Origin: JANLYC01 sp963815445
GTDB taxonomy: Bacteria > Actinomycetota > Actinomycetes > Propionibacteriales > Nocardioidaceae
Length of the DNA: 64,000 nt
Reading direction: 5' to 3'
NCBI GenBank assembly: GCA_963815445.1
Contig: CAWFGV010000011.1
Span: forward strand, 558,001-622,000
Position numbers and translations under genes: made by a program. Each line of letters opens with the position of its first letter. The first letter of the stretch is position 1. This document shows, in pieces, positions 1-7,540 of this stretch. The notes below the pieces were generated by a model. It made no database searches, was not told where the DNA came from, and saw only the letters and a program-made list of their open reading frames with translations.

Positions 1-68
1 GTCAAGTGGTCGTTGCTCCGGCTGTGGCCGTTCGCGGGGTCGGCAACGGCAGGCTGAGTGGCGTGCCC

Positions 69-887
69 TCAGCCGGAGCGCTCCAGCATGGCGGCCGGCC
101 CGGAGTGCAGGTTGCCCTCGTTGACGATCTTGAGGTGCCGTTCGGTGTAGTGCTTGAGGGCGCGGACCTGTGCCGGCGTCACGCGGTCGCAGACCCACTC
201 CCAGTGCAACGAGACCCAGTCGCCGACCTCGAGGTCGTCGATCATGCTGATGCCGTCGACGGAGCGGACGACGGTCTCGGTCTCCGGTGGCCCCAGCGCC
301 AGCTGCTTGCCGTCATACGTCAGGGTGGAGGACTCGACGACGACCTGGTCTCCCTGGATCCCCAGCACGCGACCCCAGCGGATCCGGCAACGGTCGAGCA
401 CGGTGAGCGCCTGCTTGGCCTTGCGGCCGTCGCTGAGCAGGCCGGTCCAGGGGTAGATGCAGAAGACCGCGAAGCTGTGGTGCGGGACACCACCACCGAG
501 CACGCTCTCGGTCAGCGTGAAGAACTTCGTCCCTGTCATCCGACGGAAGCGTTCCTCCATGGACTTGCCGACGGCGCTGGGACTCACCAGGTCGAGACGC
601 TGCGTGCCCACCCAGTAGGCCTCGACCACCCGTCGGTCGAGCGGGTCGTCGAGTCCGGTCGCCTCCGCGATCAGCTCGAGGTATGGCCATGCGCCGGCGA
701 ACTGCTGGGACATGGCGCGCAGCCCATCGTCCTGCGCGGCGACGCCGAACTCGAAGAACGCCTGGGAGTCGTTGGGTCCACAGAAGCCATGGGAGTTCGG
801 GGGGAATGCATAGCGGGCGAAGAGAACCGGCCCCGGTGTCGCCGGTCGGCCGGCGGAACGACGAGTCGAGTCCGTGAGCTCAGTCAT
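69..887 (-). CDS. DUF6390-like protein, last visible gene of the hydrogenase operon
   Basis: Protein of 272 residues of unknown function. It has no signal peptide or membrane segment. The N-terminal part carries a compact block around residues 24-40 with the order ARYAFPPN, GFCGP and DSQAFFEF, which looks like the conserved core of the family (Cys36 is the only cysteine in that block). From memory it matches the DUF6390 family found beside actinobacterial group 1h hydrogenases; that name is knowledge, not something computed here. Its start overlaps the end of hypC by 8 bases, so it is translationally coupled to a maturation gene. A role in cofactor insertion or assembly is only inferred from position. 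No start codon for a following gene is visible in the 68 bases to the window edge. Confidence 0.85.
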   Translation of the reverse strand: MTELTDSTRRSAGRPATPGPVLFARYAFPPNSHGFCGPNDSQAFFEFGVAAQDDGLRAMSQQFAGAWPYLELIAEATGLDDPLDRRVVEAYWVGTQRLDLVSPSAVGKSMEERFRRMTGTKFFTLTESVLGGGVPHHSFAVFCIYPWTGLLSDGRKAKQALTVLDRCRIRWGRVLGIQGDQVVVESSTLTYDGKQLALGPPETETVVRSVDGISMIDDLEVGDWVSLHWEWVCDRVTPAQVRALKHYTERHLKIVNEGNLHSGPAAMLERSG

Positions 888-1152
888 CGGGACTCCCGAC
901 GGGGTCCGGCTCGCGCGGTCGACCCATCATCTCCAGACCTGCCATCGCCTCAGCTGCTGCGCTCGCATCGACGCGCTCCACCGCGAAGCCCATGTGGATG
1001 AGGACCCAGTCGCCCGGCTGCAGCAGTTGTTCGTCGAGGTCGAGCATGCCGATGTTGACCTTCCGCTGCGCTCCCTCGACGTCGATGAGCGCGAGTTGGC
1101 CGCCATAGCCCTCGAGCGTCTCGACGACTTGACCGGGGATTCCCAGACACAT
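880..1152 (-). CDS. hypC: HypC/HybG/HupF family hydrogenase maturation chaperone
   Basis: Small cytoplasmic chaperone of 90 residues that in this family carries the Fe(CN)2CO precursor with HypD and delivers it to the apo large subunit. The diagnostic N-terminus MCLGIPGQV is present; after removal of Met1 the Cys2 thiol is the functional residue. The beta-barrel core follows to about residue 75, then an acidic, Pro-rich tail. The gene starts 2 bases after the endopeptidase gene and overlaps the next gene by 8 bases. The partner genes hypD, hypE and hypF are not in the window and must lie elsewhere, perhaps just past the left edge. Confidence 0.95.
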   Translation of the reverse strand: MCLGIPGQVVETLEGYGGQLALIDVEGAQRKVNIGMLDLDEQLLQPGDWVLIHMGFAVERVDASAAAEAMAGLEMMGRPREPDPVGSPDD

Positions 1153-1154
1153 GG

Positions 1155-1688
1155 TCAGATCACCTCTCGTGCGGCGTGCTCGCTCGGGTCGACGGCATTC
1201 TCCCGAAGCCTCGTGAGCAGGGTGCGTACAGCGTCCACCGCGACGGGCACGGCCGCCGCCATCGGCTCGCTCAGCCCGATGCCCTCGTCCAGATCCTGGG
1301 GCCGGGCTCCGACGACGTACGTCGGCGGCAGCTCACCCCCGAGTGCGGTGACGCCGGAGAGGACAGCCACGGGATCCATGCTGTGTGCGTCGAGACCCGC
1401 GGCACCGTCGCGGGCGGCAGCGCTGAGGGAGTCGGCGTCGACCTCGAGGACATCGACCGCGCCGGGCGGACCGTCACCCGGGACGGCGTCGACGAGCACG
1501 AGCGTGTCGCACCCGTCGAGCAGGTCGTAGGCAAGGTGCATGCCTCGGATGCCGTAGTCGACGACCCGGACGTCGCTGGGCAGGGCAGACTCCCCTGGCG
1601 AGGTCAGCCGTCGCACCACTTCAGGTCCGAAGCCGTCGTCTCCCAGGAAGATGTTGCCGATGCCGGCCACCAGGATCGTCGACGTCAC
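1155..1688 (-). CDS. hydrogenase maturation endopeptidase (HyaD/HupD/HycI family)
   Basis: Protein of 177 residues, peptidase family M52. These enzymes check nickel insertion and then remove the C-terminal extension of the hydrogenase large subunit. The N-terminal motif GIGNIFLGDDGFG (residues 9-21) is the family signature; Asp17/Asp18 stand where the nickel-sensing acidic residue is expected. The start is GTG, one base after the stop of the preceding 39-residue gene. Its substrate is very likely the large subunit encoded at 5673-7466, which keeps a 22-residue tail after its last Cys/His motif. Confidence 0.93.
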   Translation of the reverse strand: MTSTILVAGIGNIFLGDDGFGPEVVRRLTSPGESALPSDVRVVDYGIRGMHLAYDLLDGCDTLVLVDAVPGDGPPGAVDVLEVDADSLSAAARDGAAGLDAHSMDPVAVLSGVTALGGELPPTYVVGARPQDLDEGIGLSEPMAAAVPVAVDAVRTLLTRLRENAVDPSEHAAREVI

Positions 1689-1689
1689 G

Positions 1690-1809
1690 TCACATCTTTC
1701 GAATCCGCGAGTAGCGGCGGATGTCCGGGATCGAGCGCAGCAGGACTGCCGCTGCGATGAGGACCACCACCGCGACGAGCACGACTGTGATCCAACCGAT
1801 AACCGCCAT
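1690..1809 (-). CDS. 39-residue single-span membrane miniprotein, copy B (DUF6893-like)
   Basis: Short gene of 39 codons, starting ATG and read directly from the sequence. Residues 1-24 form one hydrophobic span (MAVIGWITVVLVAVVV onward), followed by a basic tail SIPDIRRYSRIRKM. It is followed after one base by the endopeptidase gene and lies 13 bases after copy A (1823-1942). A purine-rich stretch (AGAAGGAGTCAGTG before the ATG) gives a good ribosome-binding site. Same length and same C-terminal motif as copy A, so the two are diverged duplicates. I recall a DUF6893 small-protein family of this kind in these clusters. A membrane anchor or scaffold for the hydrogenase is an inference. Confidence 0.8.
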   Translation of the reverse strand: MAVIGWITVVLVAVVVLIAAAVLLRSIPDIRRYSRIRKM

Positions 1810-1822
1810 CACTGACTCCTTC

Positions 1823-1942
1823 TCACATGCGTCGCATTTCGAGGTAGCGCTTCACGTCGGGGATGGACTTGATGCCCACGAGGATCCCGACGAGCGCGAG
1901 ACTGGCCACCACGGCTGAGGTGACAGTGCCGATGAACTTCAT
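1823..1942 (-). CDS. 39-residue single-span membrane miniprotein, copy A (DUF6893-like)
   Basis: Starts ATG at 1942 inside the stop of the 482-residue gene (ATGA overlap) with GGAGAG just upstream; a longer reading from 1960 is possible but less well supported. The 39 residues comprise a hydrophobic span at about residues 5-24 (GTVTSAVVASLALVGILVGI) and a basic tail SIPDVKRYLEMRRM. The tail matches that of copy B at S-I-P-D, R-Y and R-x-M. The N-terminus starts MKF, giving a short basic start and an extracellular or cytoplasmic tail whose side cannot be settled from charge alone, although the strongly basic C-terminus favours a cytoplasmic tail. Confidence 0.82.
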   Translation of the reverse strand: MKFIGTVTSAVVASLALVGILVGIKSIPDVKRYLEMRRM

Positions 1943-3387
1943 GACGAGCTCTCCTTCCATTGACTTGCTTCCGCGTCGGCGAGCGGCTCGATCTCGTCCG
2001 GCGCGAAGTACAGGAAGCGGCCATACCATTCGTGCATGTCGGCCGCAGGGTCGTCGAGAAGAATCACGGCGACATGAGTTTCTCCGTCGAAGTCTTCGTG
2101 CACGGCCGCGACCTTCGCCACCTGGTTGGCGAAGAACAGGTCCTGCGCGTCGGCTCGACGGTTCGGGTGCACCCGGACGATGCTGCCCTTGCTGACAGCG
2201 ACGCCGGTGATCAGGACGACGGCCGTCTCGGGGTCGACGTGCGGAGCGTTCTCGCCGAAGAGGTCGGGCCCGAACGGGTCGACTTCTGACGTGATCGTGG
2301 GGAAGTCGACCTCGAGCGGATCACCGCGGCGAGGGTCGGAGCTGAACGCGTCGAGGTCGAACGCGTCGGCGCCGAACGGGTCACGGAGCACGCCGTGCAA
2401 CCGCTGCATGTCCTGCGGCGACAGCTGCTCGCACCGGTCGACGATCTCCGCGGCCCGCGGGTCGGTCGCCCGCGCCTCGGCCTTCTCCTCGTCGGTCATG
2501 GTGAGCACGCGCAGCGTCAGGATCTCGTCGATCTCGGTGGAGTCGAACAAGGCCACCGAGCTCTCCTCAGCGACTTCGGGGTGGTCGTACAGGATGATCG
2601 GCGAACCCAGGAGCAGGCTCTCGTCTCCGCTCACCCCGGCCAGCACCGGCCAGCATCGTTGCTGCTGACAACCGGCGGCGGCGTCGCGAGCGTCCTCGGG
2701 TGGGTCGATCACCGAGACGAAGCCAGTGCCGGGAGCGGGCAGGTCGAGCAGCAGGTGGGTGCCGACGAACGAACGGCGGATCACGTCGGCCCTCTCGAGA
2801 CCGTCGACAGCGGCCTGGTTGTCGACGCGCACCGTGAGCCGGAAGAGCCCATCGACGCCGGCCACTTCCTCGGCCCTGGCCGTCACGGTGGCCTGCAGGT
2901 GGGCGCGCTCCCGGACGAGTCGGGCCACCACCTGGCCGTCAGCGTCGAGCGGTTCGACGTCCACGCCGGGGTGGATGTCCACGGGCTCGAGATGGCCCGC
3001 CACCACGTCGGAGAGCGAGGCACGCACGAGGCGCTCGACCGGGACCGCCTCGTCCCAGGCCAGCCAGCGAGTGGCGCCGACGGTCACCTCGGGAACGTCG
3101 ACGAACGTGCCGTCGGCACCGGCAACCTCGGTCCGGCGACGCTGGAGCTGCAGGAACCGCAGGTGGATGTCGATCCCGGCGAAGGGGTCACCGCTCCACC
3201 TGATCAGCGACTGCATCTCGACAAACGACTCCTCGCCGACGCCCGAGGCGGCCGCACCCCGCGGACCGACCACGCCGAACTGCCAGCGGGCCATGTTCTT
3301 GCTCGACGTAGCCCGGTACGGGTACAGGAGGTAGCCCTCGTAGAGCACGGCATCGGCGACGAGCCTGGCCTGGTCGAGCCGGTTCAT
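1939..3387 (-). CDS. hydrogenase-cluster protein of unknown function, 482 residues
   Basis: Large soluble protein with no signal peptide or membrane segment. The N-terminal half contains the block YEGYLLYPYRATS and KNMARWQFGVV; the middle has a CQQQRCWP motif (two cysteines six apart, a possible metal or disulfide site). Residues of about 340-390 are rich in Asp/Phe/Pro and look flexible. The C-terminal 100 residues (KGSIVRVHP to RFLYFAPDEIEPL) resemble a small beta-barrel. It overlaps the DUF6084 gene by 4 bases and the first miniprotein gene by 4 bases, so it is firmly part of the operon. I do not recognise an enzymatic family and give no function. Confidence 0.88.
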   Translation of the reverse strand: MNRLDQARLVADAVLYEGYLLYPYRATSSKNMARWQFGVVGPRGAAASGVGEESFVEMQSLIRWSGDPFAGIDIHLRFLQLQRRRTEVAGADGTFVDVPEVTVGATRWLAWDEAVPVERLVRASLSDVVAGHLEPVDIHPGVDVEPLDADGQVVARLVRERAHLQATVTARAEEVAGVDGLFRLTVRVDNQAAVDGLERADVIRRSFVGTHLLLDLPAPGTGFVSVIDPPEDARDAAAGCQQQRCWPVLAGVSGDESLLLGSPIILYDHPEVAEESSVALFDSTEIDEILTLRVLTMTDEEKAEARATDPRAAEIVDRCEQLSPQDMQRLHGVLRDPFGADAFDLDAFSSDPRRGDPLEVDFPTITSEVDPFGPDLFGENAPHVDPETAVVLITGVAVSKGSIVRVHPNRRADAQDLFFANQVAKVAAVHEDFDGETHVAVILLDDPAADMHEWYGRFLYFAPDEIEPLADAEASQWKESSS

Positions 3388-4028
3388 CGGGAGCGCTCCT
3401 TGGCGGCGGCCATCAACTGGTTCACCACCTCGTCCCAGGTCGTCAGGCCGTGGCTGGCCTTGTAGTGCCCGAGCTCAGCGAGCGTGTCGCGGTCGAGGCG
3501 CAGCCACCCGGCGTTGGGGAAGTGCAGCTGCATGCAGGTCCGCCATACCTCTACCGGCATCCGATAGTTCGCCTCGAGGTGCCAGGGCACCTGCTCGACC
3601 CCGAAGCCGTTGCTGCCCCGGGTGAACACCGTGCCGGAGAAGAGGAAGTTGAGCGGGACCTCGCCGTCCTCGCCGAGGGAGTGCAGGTACTTCGATGCCG
3701 CCACCTCGAAGTCGTAGGTGACCGGCATGGGCAGGTCGGCGAGCGTCAGCTCGGTGAATCCCTGGACGGTGGTGCTGCACTGCATCCACTGGAACGGCTT
3801 GAGTGTCTGTGACCAGCGCTCGCGGGTGCCGAACTGGTCGACCAGCCCGGCCGTCTCGTCGTCGGCATACCCCCGCTTCTGCGGCTCGATGCGGACGACG
3901 GAGCGCAGTGCGATCGCATGGACGGTGGCGCCGGTCGTCTCGGCGATCTGCAGGCGTGCGGTCAGCATCGGTGCCGCGGCGTATGGCTCGGCCACGACGT
4001 CGTCGATCTTGAATGCGAGCTCGGTCAC
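3384..4028 (-). CDS. DUF6084-like hydrogenase-cluster protein
   Basis: Protein of 214 residues with no membrane segment or recognisable catalytic motif. It is rich in beta-type segments and in aromatic residues around WSQTLKPFQWMQCSTTV and PWHLEANYRMPVEVWR. I recall the family name DUF6084 for this neighbour of group 1h hydrogenase genes; the assignment is from memory. The gene overlaps the DUF5947-like gene before it and the 482-residue gene after it by 4 bases each, so the three are probably made in fixed ratio. The tight coupling suggests an assembly or structural role for the hydrogenase, by inference only. Confidence 0.85.
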   Translation of the reverse strand: MTELAFKIDDVVAEPYAAAPMLTARLQIAETTGATVHAIALRSVVRIEPQKRGYADDETAGLVDQFGTRERWSQTLKPFQWMQCSTTVQGFTELTLADLPMPVTYDFEVAASKYLHSLGEDGEVPLNFLFSGTVFTRGSNGFGVEQVPWHLEANYRMPVEVWRTCMQLHFPNAGWLRLDRDTLAELGHYKASHGLTTWDEVVNQLMAAAKERSR

Positions 4029-4729
4029 GGCGTCGGCCCCGGTTCGACGGCATCGGAGTCGCGGACCGGCCGGCTCCGTTGCGAGACGTGGTCGAGGAAC
4101 GCGCTGATCTGCTCACGCGCCTCGGTGCCGCCGTCGAAGCCGTGCCAGACCATGCGGAGCCGACCGGAGAGCTCGTAGCAGGAGTCGATCGGCACCAGGA
4201 AGCAACGCGCATCGGCCTTGTCGTTCGGCGCCGTGACCAGCAGCGCCTCGACGTCTGCCGTGAGCGCCCGCAGGTGCGGGTTGGCGGCGACGACGCTGTC
4301 CCACGTCGACAGGTCGAGCTCGGACTCGGCCACACCCGCGGGTCCGGGGTAGAAGGCAACCGTTCGACCCAGGACCGAGCTGTGGAAGAAGAAGGACAGA
4401 CCGACGGGGATCTGCAGCGAGTCCCAGTCAGCCGTGCTCAACGCGAGGTCCGGGAAGGACAGGTAGCGGTCGGGTACCGCCCGGTAGCGCTGATGGGCGT
4501 CCGGCGTCGAGAACAGCAGGTAGCAACCTCGGCAGGTGCACATGAGCTGTCGGCTCTCGATGTCGACCACGTGTGAGTGCTCGGCGCCGATCACCTCCGC
4601 GCACATGTCGCACGACTCGTCGCGCGCGGCCGGAGGCGGCCGGGTGGCGATGCGACGCAGCACCTCGAGAGGGCTTTGGCTCTGTCGGGCCGGGGGACTC
4701 CCGTTGCTGGTGCTGGTCTCACTCGTCAT
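4025..4729 (-). CDS. DUF5947-like Cys-rich hydrogenase-cluster protein
   Basis: Protein of 234 residues from ATG 4729, which overlaps the stop of the NifU-Rieske gene as ATGA; longer upstream readings run into that gene and are rejected. Residues 40-69 hold a metal-site-like cluster: Cys40-x2-Cys43, His51 and His53, then Cys64, Cys66 and Cys69 in MCTCRGC. This could bind zinc or an iron-sulfur cluster. The remainder has no known motif. I recall DUF5947 as a family regularly found next to group 1h hydrogenase genes. Position directly after the Rieske protein would fit a role in electron transfer or Fe-S assembly, but this is not shown by the sequence. Confidence 0.85.
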   Translation of the reverse strand: MTSETSTSNGSPPARQSQSPLEVLRRIATRPPPAARDESCDMCAEVIGAEHSHVVDIESRQLMCTCRGCYLLFSTPDAHQRYRAVPDRYLSFPDLALSTADWDSLQIPVGLSFFFHSSVLGRTVAFYPGPAGVAESELDLSTWDSVVAANPHLRALTADVEALLVTAPNDKADARCFLVPIDSCYELSGRLRMVWHGFDGGTEAREQISAFLDHVSQRSRPVRDSDAVEPGPTP

Positions 4730-5664
4730 ACGGAGGCCACCGCCGGAACCGCGACGGACAGCACGCCGTCGCGCATGAGCAGGGGTAGCGGGTCGAGATG
4801 CACATCCGGAACGTCGACGGCTGCGCCGGCCCGCCGTACGTCGTAGTGCGTCCGGCAGTTGGGACACGTGAGGACCCCGGACCCCACCGGCTGCCCGAGC
4901 ATGCGCTCGAGCCGGGTGCCGGCCAGGTCGTGCTGGCAGGCCGGACAGTGATCGCGGAAGACGAAGAGGTCGGACCCCAACCGGCAGGCGACGACCGCAG
5001 CTCCGTCGACGGAGAACCCGCCGACGTCGCCGGCTGCCAGCTCGGCGAGCTCGGGAACCGGGGTCCAGCTCGCGGTGGCGACGGGAGTCCCGTCACCGAG
5101 CCTGGCCCGCAGCGAGTCGACCGGGATCACGGCGGGACCTGCGGAGCCTGACTTCGGCACCTCCAGGACCTCGATCGAGGTGACCTCCGGTGCAGCCGCC
5201 TCGATCGCGCCCTCGACGGCAAGCTGCAAGGTCACTGATGACGAGGGACACCCGTCGCAGCTGCCGAGGAGGCGGATCTGGACGACGCCGTCAGCGCCGA
5301 CGTCCACGAGCTCGACGTCGCCCCCGTGGGACCCCAAGTACGGTCGGACGCTGTCGAGAGCGGCCGCGACCCGGGTGTGGACGTCATGCGGATGCAGACC
5401 GTGCACGAGCAACAGGCTGGCGACGAGGTCGTCACCGGCGAGCGCGCTCAGGGCACGTTCATCGAGACGGCCGGCGTCAGCCAGGATGTCGAGGATGCGT
5501 TCGAGGCCGGCGCCGTACAGGTTGGTCACGAGCGCGACGAGGTCCTCGGCGCGCTGGCGCTGCACCACCCCGCCCGACGCGCTCGCGTCGAGCAGGGTGG
5601 CGATGCGTTCGCCGGTGGCCCTCAGCTGGTCTGCGCCCGTGTCTGGGGAATCTCCGTGCGCCAC
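4726..5664 (-). CDS. NifU-domain/Rieske fusion protein, likely hydrogenase electron carrier (HhyE-like)
   Basis: Protein of 312 residues with two iron-sulfur modules. Residues 95-165 form a NifU C-terminal domain with Cys136-x2-Cys139 in GSCDGCPSS. Residues 205-300 form a Rieske-type domain: Cys243-x-His245 and Cys270-x2-His273, with additional Cys240 and Cys267 two or three residues before each pair. The first 90 residues are helical and of unknown role. In mycobacteria a comparable protein beside the group 1h enzyme (HhyE) is thought to pass electrons from the hydrogenase toward the quinone pool; equivalence here is by domain content and position. Starts 8 bases after the large-subunit stop and overlaps the next gene by 4 bases. 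Confidence 0.88.
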   Translation of the reverse strand: MAHGDSPDTGADQLRATGERIATLLDASASGGVVQRQRAEDLVALVTNLYGAGLERILDILADAGRLDERALSALAGDDLVASLLLVHGLHPHDVHTRVAAALDSVRPYLGSHGGDVELVDVGADGVVQIRLLGSCDGCPSSSVTLQLAVEGAIEAAAPEVTSIEVLEVPKSGSAGPAVIPVDSLRARLGDGTPVATASWTPVPELAELAAGDVGGFSVDGAAVVACRLGSDLFVFRDHCPACQHDLAGTRLERMLGQPVGSGVLTCPNCRTHYDVRRAGAAVDVPDVHLDPLPLLMRDGVLSVAVPAVASV

Positions 5665-5672
5665 CGGGGCCT

Positions 5673-7466
5673 CTACTCGCCGGTGACGGATTGTGTCGGC
5701 GAGTGCGTCATCTGCAGACTCTTGCCACCACCGAGGTACATATGGACACCACAGGGGAGGCAGGGGTCGAAGCTTCGCACGGTGCGCATCACGTCGATGC
5801 CCTTGAAGTTGTCGAGGTCGTTCTCCTCGAAGATCGGCTGTCCCTGCACCGCGTCCTCGTACGGACCCGGTGTGCCGAAGCTGTCGCGTGGGTTGGCGTT
5901 CCAGGGGGTCGGCGGGTACGGGTGGTAGTTCGCGATCTTGCCGTCACGGATGACCATGTGGTGCGAGAGCACGCCACGCACGGCCTCGGTGAAGCCGCAG
6001 CCGATTCCCTCGTCGGGAACCTCGAAGCTCTCCCACGTCTTCGTGCGGCCGGCCCGGATCTCGACCAGCGCCTTCTCGGCGAAGTGCAGTGCCGCTGCCG
6101 CCGCGTAGGCCTGGAAGTACGTCCGGGCGCGGTTGCGCTCGATCGTGTTGCTCCACTGCGGGATCTTCCACTCGAACTCGACCGGGCCCTTGAGGGCGGT
6201 CTTCGGGAGGTTGATCTTGACGCTGGTGCCGGTCGCCTTGACGTAGCCGATGTCGACCAGGCCGGACAGGGCCGTCGACCAGAGCCGCGCCAGCGGTCCG
6301 CCGCCGGTGTCGAGCGCGAGGTGGTCCTTGCCGTCGTACCAGCGGGGCGACATGACCCAGCTGTACTTGTCGTCCATGTCGCGCTTCTGCGGCCGTGGGT
6401 TGGTGTGCTGGTTCCAGGGGTGGCGCCGGTCGACCGGGTTGCCGAGCGGGTCGTTCTTGACGAACATCTCCTGGCCCTCCCAGTCGTCGTAGTACGACGA
6501 GCCGAGCAGGATCCTGATGCCCAGGTTGATGTCGACCAGGTCGTTGGTGACGAGCTTGCCGTCGACCACCACGCCGGGAGTCACGTACATGGCCCGACCC
6601 CACTCGGTCATGTCCTTGTACTGGAAGTTGCAGACCTCGGGATCCTGGAACGAGCCCCAGCAGCCGAGCAGGGTCCGGCGTAGGCCGACCTCCTCGTAGC
6701 CCGGAAGTGCCTCGTAGAAGAAGTCGAACAGGTCGTCGTGCATCGGCACGACCTTCTTCATGAACTCGACGTACCGCATGAGCCGGCTCATGTAGTCCGT
6801 CATGAGCTGGATGGTCGCCACTGTGCCCACCCCGCCCGGGTACAGCGTCGACGGGTGGACGTGCCGACCCTCCATCAGGCAGAACATCTCGCGCGTGTAG
6901 CGGCTGACCTGCAGCGCCTCACGGTAGAAGTCGCCGGTGAACGGGTTCAGGGCCCGCATGATGTCACCGATGGTCTTGTAGCCGTGGGCACCTCCCTGGG
7001 GCGACTCGGTGCGGTTGGCCTTCTCGAGCACACTCGGGTTGGTCTCGGCGACCATCTTCTCGCAGAAGTCCACCCCGACCAGGTTCTCCTGGAAGATGTT
7101 GTGGTCGAACATGTACTCGGCCGCCTCGCCGAGGTTGACGATCCACTCACCGAGGTGCGGCGGCTTGACGCCGTACGCCATGTTCTGCGCGTAGCACGAG
7201 CAGGTGGCGTGGTTGTCGCCGCAGATGCCGCAGATGCGGCTGGTGATGAAGTGCGCGTCGCGAGGGTCCTTGCCCTTCATGAAGATGGAGTAGCCGCGGA
7301 AGATCGACGAGGTGCTGTGACACTCGACGACCTTCTTCTGCTTGAAGTCGATCTTGGTGTAGATGCCGAGACTGCCGACGATGCGGGTGATCGGGTCCCA
7401 AGACATGTCGACAAGACCGTCGGCATTCTCCTGGAGCTTCTTCGGATGGGCCATCGTGCCGGCCAT
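5673..7466 (-). CDS. hhyL: [NiFe]-hydrogenase large subunit, group 1h type
   Basis: Catalytic subunit of 597 residues that holds the Ni-Fe(CN)2CO site and splits H2. The N-terminal L1 motif is RICGICGDNHATCSC, with Cys79-x2-Cys82 as metal ligands. The C-terminal L2 motif is DPCLPCGVH with Cys569 and Cys572, followed by a 22-residue extension ending at residue 597. Family knowledge says the extension is cut after the His of L2 (His575) by the M52 endopeptidase, encoded here at 1155-1688. ATG at 7466 or the internal ATG four codons later could be the start. The gene lies 75-130 bases after the small subunit in the same operon. Group 1h enzymes oxidise H2 at atmospheric levels and feed aerobic respiration during starvation. 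Confidence 0.96.
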   Translation of the reverse strand: MAGTMAHPKKLQENADGLVDMSWDPITRIVGSLGIYTKIDFKQKKVVECHSTSSIFRGYSIFMKGKDPRDAHFITSRICGICGDNHATCSCYAQNMAYGVKPPHLGEWIVNLGEAAEYMFDHNIFQENLVGVDFCEKMVAETNPSVLEKANRTESPQGGAHGYKTIGDIMRALNPFTGDFYREALQVSRYTREMFCLMEGRHVHPSTLYPGGVGTVATIQLMTDYMSRLMRYVEFMKKVVPMHDDLFDFFYEALPGYEEVGLRRTLLGCWGSFQDPEVCNFQYKDMTEWGRAMYVTPGVVVDGKLVTNDLVDINLGIRILLGSSYYDDWEGQEMFVKNDPLGNPVDRRHPWNQHTNPRPQKRDMDDKYSWVMSPRWYDGKDHLALDTGGGPLARLWSTALSGLVDIGYVKATGTSVKINLPKTALKGPVEFEWKIPQWSNTIERNRARTYFQAYAAAAALHFAEKALVEIRAGRTKTWESFEVPDEGIGCGFTEAVRGVLSHHMVIRDGKIANYHPYPPTPWNANPRDSFGTPGPYEDAVQGQPIFEENDLDNFKGIDVMRTVRSFDPCLPCGVHMYLGGGKSLQMTHSPTQSVTGE

Positions 7467-7540
7467 GACGCCGCCTCTCTGGGGTTCTGCGCGAAGGGGT
7501 GGAGGTCTGAAGGTGACTGGGTTGCCTGCGCGACCTGGGA

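Noticed and set aside
6..1001. 331-codon plus-strand open frame at the left edge
   Set aside because: It is antisense to the DUF6390-like gene and hypC, both supported by homology and operon overlaps; the product shows no family motif.
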